Assembly: GCF_902498065.1 (NCBI RefSeq)
Contig: NZ_CABVIR010000011.1
Coordinates: forward strand, 1-64,000
Origin: Pseudomonas fluorescens
GTDB taxonomy: Bacteria; Pseudomonadota; Gammaproteobacteria; Pseudomonadales; Pseudomonadaceae
Reading direction: 5' to 3'
Length of the DNA: 64,000 nt
The position numbers and the translations under genes are program-made. The notes under the pieces are model-generated. The model worked only from the letters and a program-made list of their open reading frames with translations. It did no database searches and was not told where the DNA came from. Within the stretch, counting starts at the first letter, position 1. Every line of letters starts with the position of its first letter. Below are positions 51,512 to 59,760 of this stretch, piece by piece.

Positions 51512-51536
51512 AAAAGCCCGCATAAAGCGGGCTTTT
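51512..51536. terminator. Bidirectional terminator between the pseudouridine synthase and ygdR-like genes
   Basis: AAAAGCCCGC (51512-51521) pairs with GCGGGCTTTT (51527-51536); loop ATAAA. A-runs and T-runs on both sides serve both converging genes. Confidence 0.93.
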
Positions 51537-51561
51537 CTGTATCCGGTGGGTGCCGCAAAGA

Positions 51562-51783
51562 TTACAGCTCTTTGACGGTACGAACTTGATCCTTGTTGAC
51601 GCGGGTTTGTTTGCCGTCCAACTGTTCAAACTCGTAGAAACCCGATTCATCATCGTATTTTGGCGCGTCGACAGCCTGGATTTCGCGCCCGTCATTCAAG
51701 GTGATCACTGCAGGCGATGCGCAACCGGCAAGGGTAGCGATGCCGAGTGCGAGCATGAAAGCGGCGAGGGTCCGTTGAGTCAT
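51562..51783 (-). CDS. YgdI/YgdR-type small lipoprotein (DUF903)
   Basis: A 73-residue lipoprotein. The lipobox LAGC sits at residues 18-21 (ALGIATLAGCASPAV), with lipidation at Cys21, and the mature part ITLNDGREIQAVDAPKYDDE ... GFYEFEQLDGKQTRVN is an SH3-like YgdI/YgdR domain. The start 51783 has the ribosome site CGGAGA. The function is unknown; it is upstream of nothing else on this strand and follows mobA. Confidence 0.9.
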   Translation of the reverse strand: MTQRTLAAFMLALGIATLAGCASPAVITLNDGREIQAVDAPKYDDESGFYEFEQLDGKQTRVNKDQVRTVKEL

Positions 51784-51859
51784 GAGTGTGTCTCCGAATA
51801 TGAATTCTTTTAGTAACTGAGCTTGAGACGTTTGCGACACGCGCAAGTTCATTCTCGTG

Positions 51860-52462
51860 TCAGTCTGACACAGTGTTGTGGGCACTTAACAGTTCCGGTG
51901 TATTGAGGTTGGCCAGGCGAGGATCGTTGTCGGGGCACTGCAGCGCGGTAGCACCCAGTTTGCGCATGAGGCGACCCGGGCTGCGTTCGCCGTCATTCCA
52001 GGCACTTTCGAACGCTTCGCGCAGCGCTACGGGAATGATGCACAGCAAGGGTTCCCAATGTTCGCCATGGCGCAGCATCAGCGGTTTGTCCGGATGCTGG
52101 CTGGCGGTTTCGCGCATGCTATGCAGTAGCGTGGCATCGATGCGTGGAACGTCACAAGGCAATACCAGCAGATGTGCATGACGAGCGGCCCTCAGGCCTG
52201 CACGCATGCCGGCCAACGGACCGGGGAAGTCGCCGTCTTCGTCATGGACCAACTGGTCGGCGTAGGGCGCATACTTTTCAAGGTTCCTGTTGCAGGAAAT
52301 GATCAGGTCATCGCTCAGCAGACGAGTCTTGCGATGTAGATGCGCGATCAATGGCTCGCCGTGCCACTCGATAAGCCCCTTATCCTGCCCCCCCATACGT
52401 TGGCCGCGCCCTCCCGCCAGGAGCAAAATGGAACAGGGGGGTAAATGTGTATTCGAGGTCAT
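51860..52462 (-). CDS. mobA: Molybdenum cofactor guanylyltransferase
   Basis: A 200-residue nucleotidyltransferase that transfers GMP to molybdopterin to make the bis-MGD cofactor. The GTP-binding motif is LLLAGGRGQRMGGQDKGL, followed by LVHDEDGDFPGPLAGMRAG, LVLPCDVPRIDATLL and the C-terminal NLNTPELL. It is divergent from moaB and moeA, so molybdenum-cofactor genes are together here. Confidence 0.95.
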   Translation of the reverse strand: MTSNTHLPPCSILLLAGGRGQRMGGQDKGLIEWHGEPLIAHLHRKTRLLSDDLIISCNRNLEKYAPYADQLVHDEDGDFPGPLAGMRAGLRAARHAHLLVLPCDVPRIDATLLHSMRETASQHPDKPLMLRHGEHWEPLLCIIPVALREAFESAWNDGERSPGRLMRKLGATALQCPDNDPRLANLNTPELLSAHNTVSD

Positions 52463-52543
52463 GGCAGGTCTCCATGGGGGCGGCGAAAAAAGGAGGCGCT
52501 GTGATATAACACCGGGCTGTTTCTCCTACAACTGGACGAGCCT

Positions 52544-53083
52544 ATGAAAGCCAAGGCTGATGTACCTTTCGCACCGCTCAACATCGCGGTGCTGACTGTC
52601 AGCGATACCCGAACTCTGGAAACCGACACGTCAGGCCAGGTCTTCGTTGACCGTTTGAGCGCTGCTGGCCATAACCTGGCCTTTCGGGTTCTGCTCAAAG
52701 ATGACCTCTACAAAATCCGTGCGCAAGTCGCCAACTGGATTGCCGACGATGTGGTACAGGTTGTCCTGATCACGGGCGGCACGGGATTCACCGGGCGCGA
52801 CAGCACACCCGAAGCGGTGAGTTGCCTGCTGGATAAACAGGTCGATGGTTTTGGCGAGCTTTTCCGGCAAATATCGGTGGCGGATATTGGCACCTCCACT
52901 GTCCAGTCCCGCGCCTTGGCCGGTTTGGCAAATGGGACATTGGTCTGCTGCTTGCCCGGCTCGACCAACGCTGTGCGAACCGGTTGGGACGGTATTCTCG
53001 CTGAACAATTGGATTCGCGGCACCGCCCATGCAATTTCGTGCCTCATCTGAAACAGGCTGCACCCTGTGAATCCCGTGGGTAA
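52544..53083 (+). CDS. moaB: Molybdenum cofactor biosynthesis protein MoaB (MogA-like fold)
   Basis: A 179-residue protein of the MoaB/MogA family. The motifs are NIAVLTVSDTRTLETDTSG, VVLITGGTGFTGRDSTPEA and LPGSTNAVRTGW, the last contacting molybdopterin. MoaB/MogA adenylates molybdopterin before molybdenum insertion by MoeA. The next gene overlaps its 3' end by 17 bases, so moaB-moeA is an operon. Confidence 0.94.
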   Translation: MKAKADVPFAPLNIAVLTVSDTRTLETDTSGQVFVDRLSAAGHNLAFRVLLKDDLYKIRAQVANWIADDVVQVVLITGGTGFTGRDSTPEAVSCLLDKQVDGFGELFRQISVADIGTSTVQSRALAGLANGTLVCCLPGSTNAVRTGWDGILAEQLDSRHRPCNFVPHLKQAAPCESRG

Positions 53084-54293
53084 GCCAGGCAAGACAGGCA
53101 GCCTGATGCCTGTCGAAGCGGCACTGGCGCGCTTGCTGGAAATGGCTGAGGCCGCGCCAATTCGTGAACGTGAGCGCTTGCCTCTGGCGCAGGTTCAGGG
53201 CCGTGTTCTGGCCGATGACCTGGTCTCGACGCTTGATCTTCCTCCGTGGCCTAACAGTGCAATGGACGGTTATGCCTTGCGGATGGCTGACTGGACGGGA
53301 GAACCGCTGGAGGTCAGCCAAAAAATATTTGCGGGCATCGCACCGGAGCCCTTGAGGCCCGGAACCTGCGCGCGAATCTTTACCGGTGCGCCAGTTCCTG
53401 CTGGGGCCGACTGCGTCGAGATGCAGGAAAACGCCGAAGTCCAGGCGGATGAACGAGTCCGTTTCACCGAAGCCTTGGCGCCAGGACAAAACATCCGTCC
53501 ACAAGGCCAGGAAACCACCGTCGGTGAACTGATTCTGCCAGCCGGCACGCGGCTTGGGCCAATAGAGCAGGGCTTGGCGGCTTCACTGGGATGCGCAGAG
53601 CTGGAGGTGATTCGCAAAGTGCGTGTCGCCGTACTGTCCACCGGTGATGAATTGGTTGAACCGGGTAAAGCGTTGGGCCCCGGCCAGATCTACAACAGCA
53701 ATCGAGTGTTGCTCTGTAGCTGGTTGCAGCGTTTGGGTTGTGAGGTGATCGATGCCGGTATTCTTCCGGATAACCTGGAGACCACTCGTGCCCGTCTTGC
53801 CGGTTTGACAGACGTCGACCTGATCCTCTCGACAGGTGGCGTATCGGTGGGTGAGGCCGATTTTCTGGGCATTGCCTTGCGGGAGGAGGGCGAGCTGACA
53901 TTGTGGAAACTCGCTATCAAACCGGGCAAGCCGCTGACCTTCGGGCATTTTCGTGGGGTTCCGGTCATTGGATTGCCCGGCAACCCGGCATCGACCCTGG
54001 TGACCTTTGCCTTGTTGGCAAGGCCCTATCTTCTGCGCCGTCAGGGCGTAAAAGTGGTTGAACCGCTGAAATTTCAGGTACTGGCAGGGTTTGATTGGCC
54101 CAAAGCCGGCAGTCGACGCGAGTACTTGCGTGGGCGTCTGGAAAACGGCCGGGCGATCATCTACAAGAACCAGAGTTCAGGTGTACTGCGCAGCGCAGCC
54201 TGGGCTGATGGTCTGGTTGAAGTGCTGGAGGATCGCACGCTGATCGAAGGTGAGAGCGTGTATTTCATCCCGCTGAGCGAAGTTCTGGGCTGA
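53067..54293 (+). CDS. moeA: Molybdopterin molybdenumtransferase MoeA
   Basis: A 408-residue MoeA that inserts molybdate into adenylylated molybdopterin. The motifs are PPWPNSAMDGYALRM, ARIFTGAPVPAGADCV, NIRPQGQE, VLSTGDELVEPG, GQIYNSNR, DLILSTGGVSVGEAD and VIGLPGNPASTLVTF. The start is GTG 53067 inside the moaB end; ATG 53106 is an alternative. A terminator follows at 54320-54342. Confidence 0.94.
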   Translation: MNPVGKPGKTGSLMPVEAALARLLEMAEAAPIRERERLPLAQVQGRVLADDLVSTLDLPPWPNSAMDGYALRMADWTGEPLEVSQKIFAGIAPEPLRPGTCARIFTGAPVPAGADCVEMQENAEVQADERVRFTEALAPGQNIRPQGQETTVGELILPAGTRLGPIEQGLAASLGCAELEVIRKVRVAVLSTGDELVEPGKALGPGQIYNSNRVLLCSWLQRLGCEVIDAGILPDNLETTRARLAGLTDVDLILSTGGVSVGEADFLGIALREEGELTLWKLAIKPGKPLTFGHFRGVPVIGLPGNPASTLVTFALLARPYLLRRQGVKVVEPLKFQVLAGFDWPKAGSRREYLRGRLENGRAIIYKNQSSGVLRSAAWADGLVEVLEDRTLIEGESVYFIPLSEVLG

Positions 54294-54319
54294 TACTTGC
54301 CTCGCGCTGACCACGTAAT

Positions 54320-54342
54320 CCCGGTTGATCGAACCGGGTTTT
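54320..54342 (+). terminator. Rho-independent terminator after moeA
   Basis: CCCGGTT (54320-54326) pairs with AACCGGG (54332-54338), followed by TTTT, 25 bases after the moeA stop codon. Confidence 0.85.
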
Positions 54343-54359
54343 GCGTTGTTGGCTGACGC

Positions 54360-54668
54360 TCAATGTGCGAGAAGCGCCGCGACCTGGTCGAAACGACTGT
54401 TGGCGATCCAGCCCAGAAGGCCGAGCACCACGGCGGTGCCACCGGCTGAATAGGCAAGCCTGTGTTTGATTGATTTGACGTCATTGCGTACTTCATCCAT
54501 GTCTCTTCGGATGTATTCGAGGTGCGTTTCCAGTTCAATGACACGAGGTTCCATTTCAACTTCTCCAGTGGGGTTTCTGCTTTTATTGGATTCGGCTTGC
54601 TGTTTGGCCCGTCTTTCTACGTGTGGTACAACCGGAATGCCCGGTAACCTGATGTCATGGCTTTGCAT
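54360..54668 (-). CDS. Small coiled-coil membrane-anchored protein of unknown function
   Basis: A protein of up to 102 residues. The C-terminal part has a predicted coiled coil (ELETHLEYIRRDMDEVRND) and one membrane helix (SAGGTAVVLGLLGWIAN), resembling the hemolysin XhlA-type layout. Two starts are possible: 54668 (MQSHDIRLPG, weak AGGGA site) and the internal ATG 54554 (MEPRVIELE, with a strong GGAGA site eight bases upstream), which would give a 64-residue form. The shorter form contains all recognisable parts. The function is not inferable. Confidence 0.65.
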   Translation of the reverse strand: MQSHDIRLPGIPVVPHVERRAKQQAESNKSRNPTGEVEMEPRVIELETHLEYIRRDMDEVRNDVKSIKHRLAYSAGGTAVVLGLLGWIANSRFDQVAALLAH

Positions 54669-54900
54669 GGTACGTCCCTGTAATTCCTGCTGATGGATGG
54701 CTGATAAACCGCAGCCACCAAGGTGTACCAATCAAACGGGTGGGTCAATTGAGCCGATTCCTCAGATTTTGTAAGAAAAAATCCCGCCTTGTAGGACCGC
54801 AATCCCGGTCTCTTTGAAATAATTCTTTTTCCTGCGACTTTTATGGGGCGCATCGCGGTCAACATCCCCCATACGGAATGCAAACATGGGAGTGATCACA

Positions 54901-55818
54901 ATGAGCGAACGCAAGGCGCTGTTGATTCTGCATGGCAAGCAGGCGGTCAACGAGGAGGTCCGTGCGGCGGTCGAAGGTAAGCGCGCACAAGGTTGGGAGT
55001 TGGCTGTTCGATTGACCTGGGAGGCTGGTGACGCACGGCGCCTGGTGGATGAGGCGCTGGCGGCGGGCTATAGGCAGGTCATCGCCGGAGGGGGTGATGG
55101 AACGTTGCGTGATATTGCCGAGGCCATGGCTGCGCAGTCGACGCAGGCCAGTCTGGTATTGATGCCGTTGGGAACGGCCAACGATTTCGCACGCGCTGCC
55201 GGCGTACCTCTGGAACCCGCCCAAGCCTTGAATCTTCTGGACACTGAACCACGGGCCATTGATCTGGGGGAAGTCGGTGGGCAGGTGTTTCTGAATATGG
55301 CCACGGGCGGCTTCGGCAGTCAGGTCACGGCCAATACCTCCGAGGACTTGAAGAAAGTGCTCGGAGGCGCCGCCTACCTGTTCACGGGTTTGTCACGTTT
55401 CAGCGAGTTGCATGCAGCCTATGGCGAGCTGCATGGCCCGGATTTTCAGTGGAGTGGCGAACTGTTGGCGCTGGGCATCGGCAATGGGCGCCAGGCGGGC
55501 GGTGGTCACGTGCTGTGCCCCCAGGCGCTGGCGGACGACGGTCTGCTGGATATCAGCATTCTACCTGCGCCGCAGGAAGTGGTCGGAACGTTGAAAAGTT
55601 TGCTCGCTGAAGGCTTCGGTATCGACAATATGTTCGTGCGCGCCCGTTTGCCATGGGTCGAGATCAAGGTCTCGGAAGGTCTCTACATCAATCTCGATGG
55701 TGAACCACTGGAAGGCGACAGCTTGCGCTTCTCGGCGCGCCCGGCAGCACTGCGGGTGCATTTGCCCGAGGACTCACCGCTGCTGAGCGTTCCGGCAACG
55801 ATCAATCGTCCAGGCTGA
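54901..55818 (+). CDS. yegS: YegS-type lipid kinase (DAGK catalytic domain)
   Basis: A 305-residue soluble kinase. The diacylglycerol-kinase signature is VIAGGGDGTLRDIAEAM and LMPLGTANDFARA, with GGFGSQV and DGEPLEGDSLRF later. YegS phosphorylates lipids such as phosphatidylglycerol. The start 54901 has GGGAG eight bases upstream; the earlier in-frame codon is less good. Its last 17 bases overlap the convergent response-regulator gene. Confidence 0.92.
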   Translation: MSERKALLILHGKQAVNEEVRAAVEGKRAQGWELAVRLTWEAGDARRLVDEALAAGYRQVIAGGGDGTLRDIAEAMAAQSTQASLVLMPLGTANDFARAAGVPLEPAQALNLLDTEPRAIDLGEVGGQVFLNMATGGFGSQVTANTSEDLKKVLGGAAYLFTGLSRFSELHAAYGELHGPDFQWSGELLALGIGNGRQAGGGHVLCPQALADDGLLDISILPAPQEVVGTLKSLLAEGFGIDNMFVRARLPWVEIKVSEGLYINLDGEPLEGDSLRFSARPAALRVHLPEDSPLLSVPATINRPG

Positions 55819-56461
55819 TAATCTGCTCACGCACGGCGAACAGCACCAGACCCGCCACGTCGTAAATCTGCAAGCGTTTCATGATTTGCGAGCGGTGCGT
55901 TTCTACTGTCTTGATGCTCAGGCCCAGGCCATTGGCGATTTCCCGGGTGGATTTTCCGCGGACAATCAGCCGCAGGATTTCCAGCTGACGTGCCGTCAGG
56001 TTGTGCGAGTCAGCGGGTTCCGGCTGATGTTTCTGGTTCCGGGTCAGCGCCTGGTTGATAACAGTATGGGCGATGGCCGGGCTCAAGTAGCGCTCGTTAT
56101 TGCGCAGGGCATCCAGGGCGTGTTCGAGTTCGGTGGCCGTGGTGTCCTTGAGCAGGTAGCCATGGGCGCCGGATTCCAGAGCCTGCATGATGAGCGCCGG
56201 ATCGGTGTGCATCGACAGAATCAGCACCTTGCTTTGCGGGCGCACGCGCTTGAGGCGTTGCAAGGCTTCAAGGCCACCGGTTTCCTTCATGGAAATATCC
56301 AGCAGCACGATGTCCGGGGACAGCTGTTCGACCATTTCGAGCAGCTGCGAGCCGTCATTGGCCTCGCCGATGACGGCGTAGCCGGGAATATCCAGCACCA
56401 GAGCGCGCACGCCAGCCCTGATAAGCGAGTGGTCATCCACCAGAAGTAAGTTACAAGTCAA
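55802..56461 (-). CDS. NarL-family response regulator
   Basis: A 219-residue receiver-LuxR protein. The receiver has LLLVDDHSLIRAGVR, phospho-Asp in DIVLLDISMKETGG, and LILSMHTD; the HTH is NLTARQLEILRLIVRG and KSTREIANGLGLSIKTVETHRSQIMKRL. The start is TTG 56461, which overlaps the stop of the kinase gene (TTGA), so translation is coupled. The target genes are unknown. Confidence 0.9.
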   Translation of the reverse strand: MTCNLLLVDDHSLIRAGVRALVLDIPGYAVIGEANDGSQLLEMVEQLSPDIVLLDISMKETGGLEALQRLKRVRPQSKVLILSMHTDPALIMQALESGAHGYLLKDTTATELEHALDALRNNERYLSPAIAHTVINQALTRNQKHQPEPADSHNLTARQLEILRLIVRGKSTREIANGLGLSIKTVETHRSQIMKRLQIYDVAGLVLFAVREQIISLDD

Positions 56462-57351
56462 CGCCTAACCTTATTCGTACTGGCCCGTTCGAGCGCACGT
56501 GGCGCCCAGGGGAAGAGAGCTTCGATTTGAGTGCCTTTGCCCGGTTCGCTGGTGACGGTCAGTGTGCCGCCCAACTGATCGATACGTTCCGACATCCCGG
56601 CCATTCCGCGCTGCCCCTCACGACCCGGATCTGTTGCCGGCGCGAACCCCAGGCCGTCATCGCTGATCAACAGCGTCAAGCCTTGAGGCTGGCGCTGCAG
56701 GCGGACCAACAGGTTTTTCGCCTCGGCGTGGCGCAGTATGTTGGTCACCGCTTCCTGAGTAATTCGAAAGGCGGCCACCGCCATTTCTTCGGGGATGCCG
56801 GTCAAGCGTGAATGGCATTCCAGGCTCCAGTGCACCGGCGTGTTGCCCAGTGTCTTGAGCAAATGTGCACGCAGACTGGCTTCCAGCCCGAGGCTAGTCA
56901 GCTGTCTGGGGTTGAGGATGGCCGATACGTCCCGCACTTTGGTCAGGGTTTCTTCCAGCGTGTCGCAGAGCACCGCGCATTGCTCTTGCAGTTCTTCGGG
57001 CATTCGGCGTTTGAGCCATTCACTTTGAAGTTTTGCCGCCGTCAATAACTGGCCAATATCGTCATGCAGTTCACGACTGAGCCGATGGCGCTCGTTTTCC
57101 TGAACCTTCAATAAGCGGTCGGCGAGCTCTTGAGGCTCGAACTTTATCGACTTGCGCGAGAGGCGATGCTGTACCCAAACGCACGTCAGCGCTGCAATAT
57201 TAAGCACCAGCAGGCTTAGCGGCAAACGCGTGGAAAGGCCATAGATCAGCAGGCTGCCGAGCGCCGAGCAGGTACACAGCAAAAGCGTGAACCGACGTGC
57301 GTTTACTCGGGAGGGGGGCCACATGGTGATTGACTTGAGGCTGGCGTACAT
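56458..57351 (-). CDS. NarX/DegS-type sensor histidine kinase (HisKA_3)
   Basis: A protein of about 297 residues. Two hydrophobic segments (FTLLLCTCSALGSLLIYGL and LSLLVLNIAALTCVWV) anchor it; then LSRELHDDIGQLLTAAKLQ (HisKA_3 phospho-His), TQEAVTNILRHAEAKN, DDGLGFAPATDPGREGQRG and LGGTLTVTSEPGKGT (HATPase). There is no large periplasmic sensor, so the signal is membrane or cytosolic. The start is uncertain (ATG 57351 chosen; ATG 57324 and TTG 57396 are possible, none with a strong ribosome site). It forms an operon with the NarL-type regulator. Confidence 0.82.
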   Translation of the reverse strand: MYASLKSITMWPPSRVNARRFTLLLCTCSALGSLLIYGLSTRLPLSLLVLNIAALTCVWVQHRLSRKSIKFEPQELADRLLKVQENERHRLSRELHDDIGQLLTAAKLQSEWLKRRMPEELQEQCAVLCDTLEETLTKVRDVSAILNPRQLTSLGLEASLRAHLLKTLGNTPVHWSLECHSRLTGIPEEMAVAAFRITQEAVTNILRHAEAKNLLVRLQRQPQGLTLLISDDGLGFAPATDPGREGQRGMAGMSERIDQLGGTLTVTSEPGKGTQIEALFPWAPRALERASTNKVRR

Positions 57352-57689
57352 AGCGGATGGAGCCAATGGATGTTCGCTGCGGGCAGACCGGTCCAATTGA
57401 TTGACGGGTCACTGTCTGAGTCACTCTGCCATTAATTGACGTCAACTAATGGTCGGCATAATACCACTTAACATACCGTTGGTCGCGTTCGGTATATATG
57501 TCTATACAGTCAGGAAATAGAGATTTGGGACGGTAGTTCCACAATGGAAAAGTTCGGCGGGGAATAGTTGTTTGTATCAGGCTGTCGTTGACAGGTATGA
57601 AGTATTCAATTGCGACATGAGCGTGCTCAAGTTACAGAATGGCATCGTGGCAATATGAATACGAACCACGATGAAGTTAGCGGGTGAAA
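57352..57689. promoter_or_regulatory. Intergenic region with a 24-bp palindrome upstream of the sensor kinase gene
   Basis: The gap of 338 bases contains CCATTAATTGACGTCAACTAATGG written as CCATTA-ATTGACGTCAAC-TAATGG (57429-57452), symmetric at 22 of 24 positions, ~80-100 bases upstream of the kinase start. TATTAT on the minus strand just upstream (57460-57465) could be a -10 box, which would place the palindrome at the start of the transcript. Nothing else was recognised. Confidence 0.5.
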
Positions 57690-58160
57690 TTAAGCTTGCC
57701 GTTCCGAAAAGGACACGAGTCGGAACGGTTTTGAATTAACCGGTGGCTGAAACTGGTTTTGCCCGACCTGGTAGGCAAAGGCTTCGATCAACGAGGTCTG
57801 TTCACTGCCATCAAGGCTGAGTTGACCCGTGGTCTGATCGATCAGTTCGAGTTGCCAGGCCATCAATGTGAGACAGTCTTTCAAGGCATCCAGCGCCTGA
57901 GCGTGCAGGTCAACGTGGTTTTGGGCATGGTTCAGCAGGCCATGAATGTGCAGCGAAAACTCCGAAACGGCGACCAGGGCAAGGGCATCGGCCTTGCTGG
58001 CCAGCTTGAGCAGGGTGCTGAGCATGCATTCAATGGCGTCTTTGTCATTGCTGATCAGTTGCAAATGACTCACGCATTCCTCGGATTTGGCCAGGAGCGT
58101 TTCAGCTTCGACGAGAAACTCAGGGAGTCGCTGTGCCCACTCTTTACGGTCGTTCGGCAT
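57690..58160 (-). CDS. HPt-like helical protein lacking an obvious phospho-accepting His
   Basis: A 156-residue, mainly helical protein (DAIECMLSTLLKLASKADALAL is longer than needed; core LSTLLKLASKADALALVA). The helix-turn pattern resembles an HPt domain but the expected HxxKG is replaced by STLLKLASK, so phosphotransfer looks unlikely. Another His-rich stretch, SEFSLHIHGLLNHAQ, could be mistaken for the site. The start 58160 has GGAGAT upstream; a GTG 12 bases earlier overlaps that site. It is divergent from cheV, and a chemotaxis-related role is only suggested by that position. Confidence 0.65.
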   Translation of the reverse strand: MPNDRKEWAQRLPEFLVEAETLLAKSEECVSHLQLISNDKDAIECMLSTLLKLASKADALALVAVSEFSLHIHGLLNHAQNHVDLHAQALDALKDCLTLMAWQLELIDQTTGQLSLDGSEQTSLIEAFAYQVGQNQFQPPVNSKPFRLVSFSERQA

Positions 58161-58622
58161 GCTTATCTCCACAACGTCATGTCAATTGAGGGAATGTCGT
58201 GTGCGTCGGTGAAGATGATCGGCGCCATGGCGTTGCCGTGCCGTCGTGAGATCGTGGCCCAGCCGGGCTGTCTGCAGGCTGGGGAGTTCGAGAGGGAGGA
58301 TGGCCACTGATCTGCGATCGCACACAAAAGCCTGACTCCGTTCATGCAATGAGAATGGCGTCACATTAATGGCTATTGGATATTGCGAATATCAGGTCGG
58401 GCCTGATTGTTACTAGGGGAATCCCTTACGCACGGGAACCTAACGGACGAAACGTGGTCGCGCCGCAGGGAATGAAGCAGATGAAGTGATGGGGCTAGTA
58501 AAGCATGATGTTAATGTGACATCAATGCTTGAACGTGGCATTTTGCATCGGGGTCAAGGTCCGGAAAAAACAGCCGATAACCCTCTTTAGTGAATTCATC
58601 AGAACAAGACCAGGAGTCATTG
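58161..58622. promoter_or_regulatory. Divergent region upstream of cheV with an inverted repeat
   Basis: The gap of 462 bases includes AAGCATGATGT (58501-58511) facing ACATCAATGCTT (58519-58530), an 11-bp inverted repeat with one bulge, ~95 bases before cheV. GATATTGCGAATATC (58379-58393) is another small palindrome. I found no clear promoter and no reading frame worth calling. Confidence 0.45.
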
Positions 58623-59558
58623 ATGGCCGGCATTCTCGACACGGTAGACCAACGCACGCAACTGGTGGGTGAGAATCGCCTGGAAATTCTCATGTTTCGC
58701 CTGGCGGGGCGGCAATTGTTTGCGATCAACGTTTTCAAAGTGCAGGAAGTGCTGCAACTGCCGAAGCTGACCCTGATGCCCCAGCGCCATCCGTTCGTCT
58801 GCGGCGTGGTCAACCTGCGTGGCCAGACGTTGCCGGTGATCGACCTGTCCCAGGCGATCGGTATGCGTCCGCTGGTGCCAAGTCCGACCAGCACGATCAT
58901 CGTCACCGAATACAACCGTTCGGTGCAGGCGTTCCTCGTTGGCGGCGTGGACCGCATCGTCAACATGAACTGGGAAGCCATTCTGCCGCCGCCGACCAGC
59001 GCCGGCCGTCAGCATTACCTGACCGCCATCAGCAAGGTCGATGATCAGTTGGTGGAGATTATCGACGTCGAAAAAGTCCTCGCCGAAATCGTTCCGTACA
59101 ACGCCAAGGTGTCCCGCGAAAAGCTTGACGATCCGGTGCTGGAACGCGCCCGTGGGCGTGAAGTGCTGCTGGTGGACGACTCCAACGTGGCGCTCTCGCA
59201 GTTGCGCGACACCCTCGGCCAGTTGGGTGTGAAGATGCACATTGCCAGCGATGGTTTGAAAGCGCTGAACATGCTCAAAGGCTGGGCGGATACTGGCGTG
59301 AACATGACCGACAAACTGCTGATGATCTTCACCGACGCCGAGATGCCGGAAATGGACGGCTATCGCCTGACCACCGAGATCCGCAACGATCCGCGTCTGC
59401 GCGGACTCTACGTGGTGTTGCACACCTCGTTGTCCGGCAGTTTCAACGACTCGATGGTCAAGAAGGTCGGCTGCGACAACTTCCTCTCCAAGTTCCAGCC
59501 GGACAAACTGGTCGACGTGGTGCGTCAGCGCCTGATGCTCGATGAAGTGCCTGCCTGA
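58623..59558 (+). CDS. cheV: Chemotaxis coupling protein CheV (CheW plus receiver)
   Basis: A 311-residue protein. The CheW domain (about 15-165) shows FAINVFKVQEVLQLP, VCGVVNLRGQTLPVIDLS and VDRIVNMNWEAILPPP; the receiver (175-305) has LLVDDSNVALSQLRD, IFTDAEMPEMDGYRL (phospho-Asp) and VLHTSLSGSFN. CheV couples receptors to CheA and is thought to aid adaptation or act as a phosphate sink. ATG 58623 follows CAGGAGTC. No cheR or flagellar gene follows within the window, unlike the arrangement I recall in P. aeruginosa. Confidence 0.94.
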   Translation: MAGILDTVDQRTQLVGENRLEILMFRLAGRQLFAINVFKVQEVLQLPKLTLMPQRHPFVCGVVNLRGQTLPVIDLSQAIGMRPLVPSPTSTIIVTEYNRSVQAFLVGGVDRIVNMNWEAILPPPTSAGRQHYLTAISKVDDQLVEIIDVEKVLAEIVPYNAKVSREKLDDPVLERARGREVLLVDDSNVALSQLRDTLGQLGVKMHIASDGLKALNMLKGWADTGVNMTDKLLMIFTDAEMPEMDGYRLTTEIRNDPRLRGLYVVLHTSLSGSFNDSMVKKVGCDNFLSKFQPDKLVDVVRQRLMLDEVPA

Positions 59559-59584
59559 TAATCCGTAAAGGCTGCAAACAACCG

Positions 59585-59679
59585 ACCTGTGGGAGCGGCC
59601 TTGCCCGCGATAGCGCTAGACCAGTCGCCATTGATGCTGGAAGTGATGCCCCCTTCGCGGGCAAGCCCGCCCCCACAGG
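59585..59679. repeat. REPIN after cheV
   Basis: CCTGTGGGAGCGGCCTTGCC (from 59587) and its inverted copy TCGCGGGCAAGCCCGCCCCC (from 59655) form a REP pair in the cheV-MOSC gap. Confidence 0.88.
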
Positions 59680-59760
59680 GGCCTGGTGTCCAACTTTCAG
59701 CCTTTGATTCAATGAGAAAGCTCGTATAGGGTGGCGTTTTTGTCCTCCAGGGAGCTGGTC

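Noticed and set aside
57492..57507. GTATATATGTCTATAC as a LexA box
   Set aside because: It lacks the required CTG-N10-CAG ends; only the complementary strand has a CTG and no matching CAG.
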